From: Zonotrichia leucophrys gambelii
Lineage: Eukaryota > Chordata > Aves > Passeriformes > Passerellidae
Length of the DNA stretch: 64,000 nt
Assembly: GCF_028769735.1 (NCBI RefSeq)
Contig: NC_088175.1
Coordinates: 1,116,001 to 1,180,000 of the forward strand
Direction of reading: 5' to 3'
Below the pieces are notes generated by a model. It made no database searches. It was given only the letters and a program-made list of their open reading frames with translations, and had not been told where the DNA came from. The position numbers and the translations under genes are program-made. Positions 1 through 9,433 of this stretch are shown here, piece by piece; positions within the stretch are counted from its first letter, which is position 1, and every line of letters begins with the position of its first letter.

Positions 1-190
1 AAACCTGATTCAGTCTTCTGTTAAATAATTTTCAAGTCAATGTACTTGGAAATTCTGAACCAAATCCACTTTAAATTGTAACAATGCCATATTAGTACTT
101 AGTGACAGGAACTGTTCATTTGGAAGAGGGATGTGGAGGGTTATAAAGCTATAATATTCACTAAAGGAGATTAATTTTATTTCTTTCTAG

Positions 191-317
191 GGGTCTTTAT
201 TCCAGCAGACAGGTGACCGTGGAGGAAATGCATCACTTGCTTGGAAACGTGTAAAGGGATGCAAAACAAATGGTCACAGTGGAGTGGAGCAAAAGACAAT
301 CATTCTACTATCAACTG
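191..317 (+). CDS. HIF1A: HIF1A penultimate coding exon
   Basis: This is an internal exon of hypoxia-inducible factor 1 alpha, the oxygen-regulated bHLH-PAS transcription factor. It follows a pyrimidine-rich acceptor (AG at 189-190) and opens in phase 0. It encodes about 42 residues starting G-S-L-F-Q and containing WKRVKGCK and VEQKTIIL, which match the segment just before the C-terminal activation domain of vertebrate HIF1A. The exon must end at 317, one base into a codon, because only that junction joins in frame to the next exon as a split Asp codon. The donor is a non-consensus GTTGGT. A GTATCT donor four bases downstream would create a stop at the junction. Compared with the human protein as I remember it, about eight residues after GSLFQ are missing. 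The upstream exons lie outside the window. Confidence 0.93.
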
Positions 318-420
318 GTTGGTATCTTCCTTCCCTAGGCAGAGGGGGTGGAGGGGGCTGTGTGAAAGAGAACAGAGACTCCAAAAGTATCCAAACATAG
401 CTCCTTGTGAACAGCTCTAG

Positions 421-627
<207 letters not shown>

Positions 628-1856
628 GCTTTCACAAAACTTGCTCCTTTTTTGGACACTGGTGAATCATCACCTAAAGCAGTCTATTTATATTTTCTAT
701 ATCTGATTTTAGAAGCCTGGCTACAGTACTGCACTAATTCAGTTAGTTCAGTTTTGATCCCCTTTCTACTTATTTTGACAGTCTTTTTAATATGTTCTTT
801 ATGTAACAATAACTCAAACTCTAGTGCATTTTTATAATTCTTTGGTACATACACTTTTAAGTCCATTACATTTAAAACACACTTGCAATAGCAGCTTTGA
901 AATATGCACCTGATTAAAAAAAAAATATTTATTTTTTGGCTGGGGAGTTGGTCACCAAAACTTATCATTAGTAAAATGTCAACACAGGAAAAACTGGCAA
1001 TACTTCCATCCTGCTTTTCATAGGTAGTTGGAAGACTTGTGCTCTCTTACTCTTTATGTTCAAGTAAGTTTTTTATGTTAATAGTTTTTATAAGAAACAA
1101 CAATGCTTTGCAGCGGTGCATTGTAGCCACAATCGCACAATATATTTTCTTAAAAAATACCAGCAGTTCCTCATGCAATATATTCTGCATTTATAAAAAC
1201 TAGTTTTTAAGAAGAATCTTTTGTTTGCCTATGAAAACATGTTTAAACCTGGATTATGTCATTATTTTAGTCACGTTGTAATATAAATTGTTCTTAAATG
1301 CTGTCTTATGCTTTTGACTTCAGTGGGTGTGGTTAGTCAAAGGAAAGGCTTTATCTGGAAAGGGCTAGCAGCATTTTCTTTGGATACGTTCTCAATTTAG
1401 AGAAAGTTTGATGTTCTTAAAGTAGTCACTTTGCCAGCTTAAAAAAAAATCCCTGCCTGTAGTTGTTGAAGTTAATGCTAATATTGTGTATGATCTTAAA
1501 TCTAAATGTTCAGCTTACCCTGTGTGGTATAGGTGATATTTCAAGCAGATTGTAAAACATCTTGCATTGTTAGCAAACTTTTATCTAGTACATCATTGAG
1601 TTGCTCAATATTTTGATGTTTTGGTTTTATGCACCTTGTTGCTATTAACATCCATATGTTTTCATGTAGATTTCAATAACTTGAATATATTTAGAAGCCT
1701 TTTTATTTAGAAATATATAGTTGTCACAAACATCTTATTTTCCTATATGTACTGTACAAAACCTTCATTCACTCATTCTTTTTGCTCTTTGTGGTTGGAT
1801 CTAACACTAACTGTATTGTTTTCTTACATCAATAAACTATATGTGGACCAGGCCCC
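628..1856 (+). other. HIF1A: HIF1A 3' untranslated region
   Basis: About 1.23 kb of non-coding sequence runs from the stop codon to a poly(A) signal. Several blocks are recognisably the same as the mammalian HIF1A 3'UTR as I recall it. They lie at about 644-720, 920-950, 1100-1220, 1630-1680 and 1785-1855. The last block ends in GTGGACCAGG just after AATAAA, as in human, which fixes the 3' end. AU-rich stretches with ATTTA-type motifs occur near 928. Small ORFs here are not coding. Confidence 0.9.
1831..1836 (+). promoter_or_regulatory. HIF1A: HIF1A poly(A) signal
   Basis: A canonical AATAAA lies at the end of the conserved 3'UTR, with a GT-rich tract (GGGGAGTGTGTT) about 25 bases downstream that fits the downstream element. 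Cleavage is expected near 1850-1857. Confidence 0.88.
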
Positions 1857-3259
1857 CTTGGGGAGTGTGTTATCTGAGAGAAATGAGATAATTTATATTT
1901 TTGTTAGTGGTTATTGTTCATCCGTGTTCCCTTTTTAACTTAGAGTTGATTGGAAACTACTGCTTCCTTCTTTTGATTGTAACATCTCTGCATTCATTCT
2001 TTGAGCCTGTTCAGTCCTGAAGTCTCCCAGACAGTGTTGTACCACTCGCCAAAGACCTTACACTTCTCAACCTGTAATCACAGCAGTGAGCAAACCTGGC
2101 AGCAAGGAGGCAGCATCTTTGTTTTACTTTAGAGCAGAAAGAATTCATCTTTATGAACAGCTTAAAGGCTTGTCTCTGGAAGCTTTATCAAGGTAACACA
2201 GGAAAGCAGGAAAAGGTAAAATTGACAAGGGTTATTGGTCTGAGATGGATTTCTATCACAAAATTCCATGATTAGAAAATTAAGCTGGTACTTGATGAAA
2301 GTTATTCCACATTTTTGTGCTGTTGACCCAGTGACTTTCCTTATTTTGCTGTCATAAAACACAATGCTACTGGTAACCCTGTGTTGTGTAAATATGGTCA
2401 AGATATTCTGTGCATTCTCCAAACCATTTTTACAAAACTTATCTCAATATAAGTAATCAGCCATGGAGTGTCACAGGAGTTACTTTGGTTTTATGTTGTA
2501 AACTTTTTGTTTTCATTGCACTGTTTTGAAATCAATGTCATAGTATGTAAGCATAGCCTGTTCTCCAAAATTACTGTTTCACTGAAAGGAGCACTTTCCA
2601 AACTGCCACAACTCTATGAAACTAAAAGGACACTATTAACAAAAAATGATAAGGCACTGGCAGCAGAAGATAGTTGCACACTTGATAAAGTTTTGAGTAG
2701 AAGCTACACAGAGAGGAGAAGGTGGGGCAGGCAGCTGCAGCTGAAACTCCATGCAGAGAACATTTTCACTAGTGAACATTTTTAATGCATTTTTAATGGC
2801 TAAAAGCAGCAGAGCTCCTCCCTGCCTGCTGTGTCTGGGCTGGCATTCTTTCTATGGCATTTCTTCCTGTGTCAGCAGTTAGGAGGTTTAAATAGTGAAG
2901 TTGGGTTAAGCCCCTGCTGTTTAGGGCCTCCCTCCTGCTTTAGCCCTGCATGGATTGATGTGGAGTTTCTGTGGGAGTCTTGCAGGCAGGTGAAAAGTGC
3001 AGCTGGCTTCTACTTTTGAACTGCCCCACCAGACTCTGAGCTGGCCTGGGGGGGATTATCCCTTTGCACCTCCAAGAGACAGGTCAGAGGTGTTCTGCTG
3101 CTCTCTGGGCTGTGTTTTGGAGGAGCCTGACCTCTTTGGATCTGTCAGGTCCTCTTCAGTGCACTAAAAAGGCAGAAAGTTTTCAAAATAAAATCTGTGT
3201 TTAGAAGAGAAGGAAGACTGAAGTGCCCCATATGATTTATGGTCATGAACCCACTGGAG
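1857..3259. other. Intergenic sequence, no gene recognised
   Basis: AT-rich single-copy-looking sequence downstream of HIF1A. ORFs up to about 105 codons on either strand lack start context, splice structure or recognisable domains. I see no RNA gene or repeat family here. Confidence 0.6.
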
Positions 3260-3375
3260 TCAGAATGGCTTGGGTTGGAAGGGACTTTAAAGATCACCTT
3301 GTTCCCACACCCCTGTCATGGGCTGTCCATGAGATCAGGTTGCTCAGAGCCCCATCCACCCTGTCCTTGATCATC
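3260..3375 (-). mobile_element. CR1 LINE 3'-end fragment
   Basis: The opening AGAATGGCTTGGGTTGGAAG and the following GGACTTTAAAGATCACCTTGTTCC and CATGGGCTG are the reverse complement of the avian CR1 3' end. The fragment is 5'-truncated and stops near CATCCACCCTGTCCTTGATC. Ends are approximate. Confidence 0.85.
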
Positions 3376-3930
3376 TCTTAGCTTAGTAACAGCAGCTGTG
3401 GATTTAACTGAGCCATGTTTCACCTAAAAATCTCGATTCTAACATTTTTTAGTATGCATAATAACAACATTTAGTATGTATAATAATAATTTGATTACTG
3501 TGATGAACTGCTGGAGCTGTATTGGTTTACTGTAGGGGAAATATAACCTAACAAAATCCCCCAAGCCTCCTAAAGTCACTGAACAAGGCACAGAAAAGGA
3601 GCAGTAATTGCTCTGGCCTTGTAAGAGCTTTGCTAAATGCAGATGCCAGTTTGCAAAACCTAGTTCACCTTTCAGTTGCTTTTTAAAAATTTCTGTTTTA
3701 CTAATGTTCCCCCCCCCCCGCCAAGTACTCAGGTAAACTTTTTGGTTTTGGTCTCTTTAGACTCCAGGAACACACAGTTGGATTCTAGAGCTAATTTGGA
3801 GTCCAAGCTTCTAGAATAAACAGCTTTCTAAGTGTTTTCTTAGTGCTCTTCTTGCATGCTTTCTTTACCAACTTGCTGGCTTTATAAAATGTTGAGACAC
3901 TATATTAGAAATGATGAGGAAATTAATGAT

Positions 3931-4113
3931 TGTGAGGCACTGGCACAGGTTTCCCAGAGCAGCTGTGGATAACCCAGCCCTGGAAGTGTCCAAGGCCAGC
4001 TTGGATGGAGCTTGGAGCAACCTGGGATAGTGAAAGGTGTCCCTGCCCATGGCAGGAGGTTGGAACTAGATGGGTTTTAAGGTCCCTTCCCACCCAAATC
4101 ATTCTGTGATTTA
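3931..4113 (+). mobile_element. CR1 LINE 3'-end fragment
   Basis: Sense-strand CR1 tail: TGAGGCACTGGCACAGG, CCCTGGAAGTGTCCAAGG, CCTGCCCATGGCAGGAGG and a terminal ATTCTGTGAT unit. It is 5'-truncated, as most CR1 copies are. Confidence 0.88.
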
Positions 4114-7100
4114 TTCTTTGTTGTAAAGAATAAACTGTGGGTAAATACAGCGATTTCTCCTGTATATAGAACATGCTAATTATGTGAAAATGTAAACTGA
4201 GGAGAATAACAGAGTTACCTTCCAGGTTTCCTGACTACAGCAGTAGTCAAGCCAGGCCTTCTTCAGGGCACAGTACAATTACTGTTCTTAGATACAGATT
4301 TTATTGATGTTTTAATCATCAACAGTGATGATTTGTTAAAGCGTAAAGGAATTTTTGAAGTAGTATTTATGATGATATAATTCCTTCCTTTACCTGAAAG
4401 TAGTTACAATTAACTGCAGCTGTAATTCCCCAGAAATCACTTACATAGGGTGTGCAGTAGCTTATCTTGGGTGTAAGATATGAGTAGATGAAGGTAGCCT
4501 GAAGTCCAAAGTACCTCTTGCTAACATACCTCCCACCTAGTGAGACTGGTTTGGACTTTGGTGACCTTTGAAAGCCTTTGGGTGAAATGGAAACAACTTA
4601 CCTGAGAAACAAAAGTTAATAGTATCTGTGTACACACATTAAACTCTCCCAAAGTAATTAATGAATTAAAGAATCACAGATTAGGGCCCAAAAGAACCAT
4701 TTACACATAACACTGATGAGGGTTTTAAGGACTTCAAAGCTTAGTTTGGATGGAATGATCAGCTCTGCTTCCAATGAAATGCAGCTGTTGGGTCAGGTAA
4801 TTCTGATGATTACAGGTTAAAGTACTGCATATTTAATAGTAATGTTTCATTACTTCAAGAGCTGTTTAATTAAACAGCTAAGCACTGGCAGCTAAAGGCA
4901 GTGTCTGTTGGCAAGTGTTCTCCCTGTTTACTGCTGAATGAACCTTTCCTGACAGTGTGGTGGGATCTGGGAGCATCCTGTCCCTGTCAGCCCTCTGTCC
5001 CCTTCCCCTGCTGCCCTGCTCCTGCCCTGAGCACACATCTCACTCCAGTGTCACTGCACTAAGGCACGCTGCTCAAACTGTAACTGTCCAGCATGAAAAG
5101 AAACACTCACACACCACCAGGACTTTGTAGGAAGTCCATTTTCATAGGAATTCCACACGAGTTGGTTATCCAGCTTTCATTAAAGATACCATTATGACTT
5201 AACTCCCTGAAAAGCTCTGTTCTGGAGGACTGTGATTTTTGATCCAAATTCTACAATTGAATTATCATTTTCCTTCTGCTTCCCTGTTTACCTTGAGCAA
5301 GTTACCAAAAAGTTCAAGAGTTTGCTGCTGGATTTATACAGTACAGTAGATTTTGTGAATAATAGCAGTATTCTCTCATGAAGAAGTGGTATATTTTAAT
5401 GGAATTCTTTTTTGGAACCAAGTACAACGTATTGCAATTGATATTTCTCTTGAAACATTTTGACGTACTTGTGACTGTATTTCTTTTTGATTGTGTACCA
5501 GTATAAAATTCAATAAAAGAGAGGGTTTGTTTCTAATTTGTGACATCTGTGATCTTTCTGTCCGTCCCTTTTCCCTATTGTAAAAGGTGGAGGTGACTTT
5601 AAAGTGAACTAAACCACTGTGCAGAGTAACAAACTCCTTGCAGGTTTGAGACTTAACTGGCCACTGTCAGAAACTTGGGCATCAAGTAGACATGGTCACA
5701 GTCCCCAGAAACATACATTTTATATTAAATATAATATAAATGGATAATATTGATATATAAGGTGAATCCTATTCACATGTGGTTATCCCATCTGAGTTAA
5801 GCAGAGTGTGAACAAGAGGTCAAACATACAATTTACCAAGTCAGATATGGGGATGGGGTAGCTTTTCCTGGAAGAAGCCAGAGAGAGAGCAACAGCTACA
5901 GAGCCAGGGGGACAGAGGACATTTATGGAACCTCTTTGATTGATCACACCAGGAATGCCCTTAGTAACAAAACAAACTCCTTTGAATCCATGGCCGTGTC
6001 TCCAGGTGATTTCAGTTGCTGTCAGTACACACAAATATCTCAAGAACCTGTGACTCCTGCTGTCCCCTTAAATCAATGCCACTTCCTTCTGCACAGATTA
6101 AAAAGCTTTTGCAATGTTTGTGCTTGCTGGGAAGTCTGAAAGCAGGAGGCATGCGCCAGTAGAGGATGATCCTGTTACTAGCAATAGGTTTGTACATACC
6201 AAAGGTGGAATAAGCTATTTAATAAAATATATTCATGATTTATTCTTATGTTTTCAACTTGAAAATGTGTTCTAATGCAATCACAGAAGATATTTAAAAA
6301 AAAAAATTGTTTTGTGCCATATGCACCTGGAAAACCCATTCTTTATATCAGTGCAGGATAAATGGCTTTTAAATTGCAAATTATAAACTAGGAATTAATA
6401 GAGCAAATAGGATTTCATCCTTTTGTTTAGCAGTTGAGTATGAAGATATAGTAACCAGCACACTCTTCCTTACATCATCTAATTATTTATTTTTTCTTTT
6501 TTACTTTGAAGGCCTTAATTGTACTAAAATGTACTAATGAATAATTTGAAGGAGCATTGAAAACACGAGTGATTAAGAAGAGTATTAATTAGTCTAAAAA
6601 TTGGTAGTGCATTAAATGTTATATACCGCACCAGAGAAATTGTATGAAGAGACCCTGTTACTTGGTTTTATTCTTCTGCATTTTCATTCTTTACATTGTA
6701 CCCAAACTTCCTGCAAGGGAAGATTTAGGGCACATTCACACGGGCACAACAGCCTCATCCTCACTACATCTTGCATCATGCAGCCCCATCTGCCTTTGGG
6801 AAAAAAAATCCATATAGTGTTCCTTGAAACATCATCTCTGAGAAATCACCTCACTCACTGCACATTTAAAAAACAAAAATCAGAAAACACACTCTGAGCT
6901 TCACAAATTCAGCACCACTCCAGAGCCAGGCTCCTCTGCTCCTATTAAATTAAGGGATGACTCCTGTAAGTAAACAGGGCTTGGTTTGAGCTGTGTGTAA
7001 CAGTGAACTCGCTCCACGATGTGTCACTTTTGACTTACTTGTGCTTTGAATCCTTAAATCCATTGCAGGGGGGGAGAACATTATATCTGTTTTCCTACCA

Positions 7101-7739
7101 GTGTTGGCATTCTGTTCGAAAATCAGTACAGTCTGTTGAAGTCAGGGTCACGTACTGGATGAACGGGGTCACTGCCCTACCTCTCTAAACATGAATCCAA
7201 ATGGTAGATGAAAGTGCCTTTTCAGAAAAAGGAAAAAATTGCAAACCAAACCCTGGCAGGTGCAGCTCTCCTGCTAAACCCTGTACAGTTCATATGCAAC
7301 AGCTCTGCAAACACCTCTGTTCCTATAGTCAATGACATTGGCAACCAGTGGTGCTCAAAGGCAACTGCTGTTCAGCCGATGGCGAATCACCTCCTAATAA
7401 AGGCTGCTAAGGGTTGCACTCCAGCAACCTTTTGGGAAATACAATAAATATGAAAGATGTTTGCATGCCTGGAGCACTGTGGGAGCTCCTGACATTGTAG
7501 GAGCTGACAGCTTGATGTGCCTTGCTGTAAGGAGCGACCTTTGGATCAATTACTTGATGCTATTGGTGAACTGGAGAACATCACGGTACCGTAGCCAGCA
7601 GAATTCAACACTCATTTCGCAGTGTATGATTATTTAAGAAAGCAAAATATGAATTTTTTACCCGGTCGCTGGGAAAACTCCTGCAGATTTAAACATCCCA
7701 AAGACATCACGCAAGGCTCCATCCCAAGCCCATACTTTC
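4114..7739. other. Intergenic sequence between HIF1A and SNAPC1
   Basis: About 3.6 kb of AT-rich DNA without a recognised gene. The only notable items are an isolated AATAAA at 5512 and short A/T runs. ORFs of 60-93 codons are random in length and composition. Confidence 0.6.
5512..5517 (+). promoter_or_regulatory. Isolated AATAAA, possible distal poly(A) signal
   Basis: AATAAAAGAG is followed within 15-25 bases by GGGTTTGTTTC and TTTGTGACATCTGTG, a passable GT-rich element. It could serve a read-through HIF1A isoform, but AATAAA occurs often by chance in AT-rich DNA. Confidence 0.25.
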
Positions 7740-8060
7740 CCTACATGCTGTAGGGGAAGCGTGGCGTCCCCTGCGCAGGGGGGGATCCCGCACCTGCCGA
7801 GCCCCGCATCCCGTGGGTGCACAGGTACCCGGCCCGGGAGCGCTCCCGGTGCGGGTGCCGCTGTCCAGCCGCGCTCCCACAATCCGCAGCCAAGCCCCGA
7901 CCGCAGCGGCAATCACCGCAACACCGCCTTGAAACCTGAGCCCCGTCCTCAAACCCTCTGGGGACCCGCCCGAGGGGCAGCGGAGCCTCCCGGGCACCAG
8001 GACCGGCTTCCCCAGGACACTGCCCGCCCTGCCCCGAGCGGTGCCCGGTGCCGCGGGTCC

Positions 8061-8070
8061 GTACTCACCG
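8061..8070 (-). other. Consensus splice donor on the minus strand
   Basis: Read on the minus strand, this is CG|GTGAGTAC, with the exon ending at 8069 and the intron starting at 8068. It is a full-strength U1 match except at exon position -2. It lies inside the CpG island, about 1.2 kb upstream of the SNAPC1 start, and would suit the first exon of a divergent transcript heading towards HIF1A. No acceptor or terminal exon was identified. Confidence 0.35.
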
Positions 8071-8138
8071 CGGCGCGAGGCTCTCCGACGCCGGCGCTGG
8101 TCCCGGCAGCCGCCTCGGTGGCCGCTGGCCCCTCTCTG

Positions 8139-8266
8139 TACGTGCGGCAGGGGAGCCCCCGCCGCCCGCTCCGCGCCGCCGGCGAGGCCGCACCCACCCA
8201 CCCTACGTGCGGCTCGGCAGCCGCGGCCCCCTCCCCGCCCGCCCCGCTGCCCCGGCCGCCTACGTG
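8139..8266. promoter_or_regulatory. Three TACGTG (HIF/bHLH-PAS type) sites
   Basis: TACGTGCGG at 8139-8147, TACGTGCGG at 8204-8212 and TACGTGTGG at 8261-8269, spaced 65 and 57 bases apart and all in the same orientation. TACGTG contains the RCGTG core of hypoxia response elements; USF/MYC-like or CREB-like factors can bind related sequences. Function is inferred only from sequence. Confidence 0.4.
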
Positions 8267-8839
8267 TGGCCGTGCATGCGGGGAGCGGGCGGCACGGCAC
8301 GATATGACACGGCAGGGCAGGGAAGGGCAGGGCACGGCATCCCGCCGCTCGGGGGGGCGGCCGCCGGCTTATCCCTGCGTGCCGCGCTCGCCCAGGCGGA
8401 ATGGGGGGCTCCCGCAGCCGTCGGGGTTTTGGGACAGCCGGGGGAGCAGCGGGGACCGGCGCAGGGAGCCGGCAGTGTCCCTTCACCGGAGCGTGGCGGT
8501 GTGTCACGTCCCCACGGCCGCGCGGCGCGGGCGCCCTTCCCGCGGGGGAACCGCTGCTCCCGAGCCCGCCGGGTCACGGCCCCAGAGCGCCTGTGGGGAC
8601 TGGGGCGGGGATGTGAAGCCCCGCGCCTCGAGAGCGTCCCCGGGATCTCTGGGCTGTGGTACAGCGGCACCAGCCTCGCCACTGCTCATCCCGCCCGAAC
8701 CCGCTCATCCCCGCGGGCTGCGCCCCGGGACCACCCAGGGATGTGCTTCTCGGGGGGGCATTTTGCCCGAGGATCGGGCTCGCCTCCACGGCGGGGACGA
8801 GCGGGACAGCGCTCAGGGCTGGCAGAGCGAGCGCTCGTC

Positions 8840-9215
8840 ACTGACGGGGTCTCGCCACACGCAGCGGCACCGGGGCAGCACCGCGGCGGAAGCGCAGGGG
8901 GTCGGGACAGCCCCGCTCCCTCACGGGCAGCTTCTCCTGGCACCGGGGTCGCACCGCAGCGGGAGTGCAGGGGTCGGGACAGCCCCGCTCCCTAATGGGC
9001 AGCACGAGCAGCTCCTCCCAGTACTGGGGCCGCACCGCGGCGGGAGGGCACAGGGGGTCGGGACAGCTCCGCTGCCTCACGGGCAGCACGGGCAGTTCCT
9101 CCCGGTACCGGGGTTGGGGCAATCCCTCTCCCTCACGGGCAGCCCGGGCATCTCTTCCCGGTACCGGGGTCGGGACAGCCCCGCTCCCTCACGGGCAGCT
9201 CCTCCCGGCCCCGCC
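8840..9215. repeat. GC-rich minisatellite in the SNAPC1 promoter region
   Basis: About five imperfect copies of a unit of roughly 55-80 bases. Each has GGGACAGCCCCGCTCCCTCA (or a variant), then CGGGCAGC, CTCCTCCC and a CCGGTACCGGGG-like element. Units differ by short insertions. The array stops about 90 bases before the SNAPC1 start codon. Confidence 0.85.
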
Positions 9216-9305
9216 CGGCACGGGCCGTGCGCAGGCGCCGCGCGGCTGTTGTGGTGCGGGAGCGCATGCGCGGAGCGGCCGCGGGGTGAGCGCGGAGCCG
9301 GAGGG
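9216..9305 (+). promoter_or_regulatory. SNAPC1: SNAPC1 core promoter and 5'UTR (predicted)
   Basis: There is no TATA box. Two NRF1-type palindromes stand out: GTGCGCAGGCGC around 9227-9238 and GCGCATGCGC at 9262-9271. A CCCCGCCC GC box lies just upstream. The start codon context is GAGGGATGG, with G at -3 and +4. This is typical of a housekeeping CpG-island promoter. The exact transcription start is not visible. Confidence 0.6.
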
Positions 9306-9433
9306 ATGGACGGCGTGCCGGGGCTGAAGGAGGACTGCGAGGAGCTGCTCGGAGCCTTCCAGCAGGCAGACACCGTCCGCTTCGAGCGCTTCGCCGAGCT
9401 GTGGAGGGAGCGCCGCTTCCACACCATCTTCTA
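9306..9433 (+). CDS. SNAPC1: SNAPC1 exon 1 (coding part)
   Basis: Encodes residues 1-42 plus two bases of codon 43, from MDGVPGLKEDCEELL to RRFHTIF. The donor is TA|GTGAGG. Reading past it meets TAG immediately, which supports the junction. The in-frame extension upstream of this ATG is island noise: the protein matches family length from this Met. Confidence 0.95.

Noticed and set aside
7707..8507. 266-codon minus-strand ORF in the CpG island
   Set aside because: Composition artefact (Arg/Gly/Ala/Pro-rich) with no domain. A minus-strand transcript may exist here but need not code.
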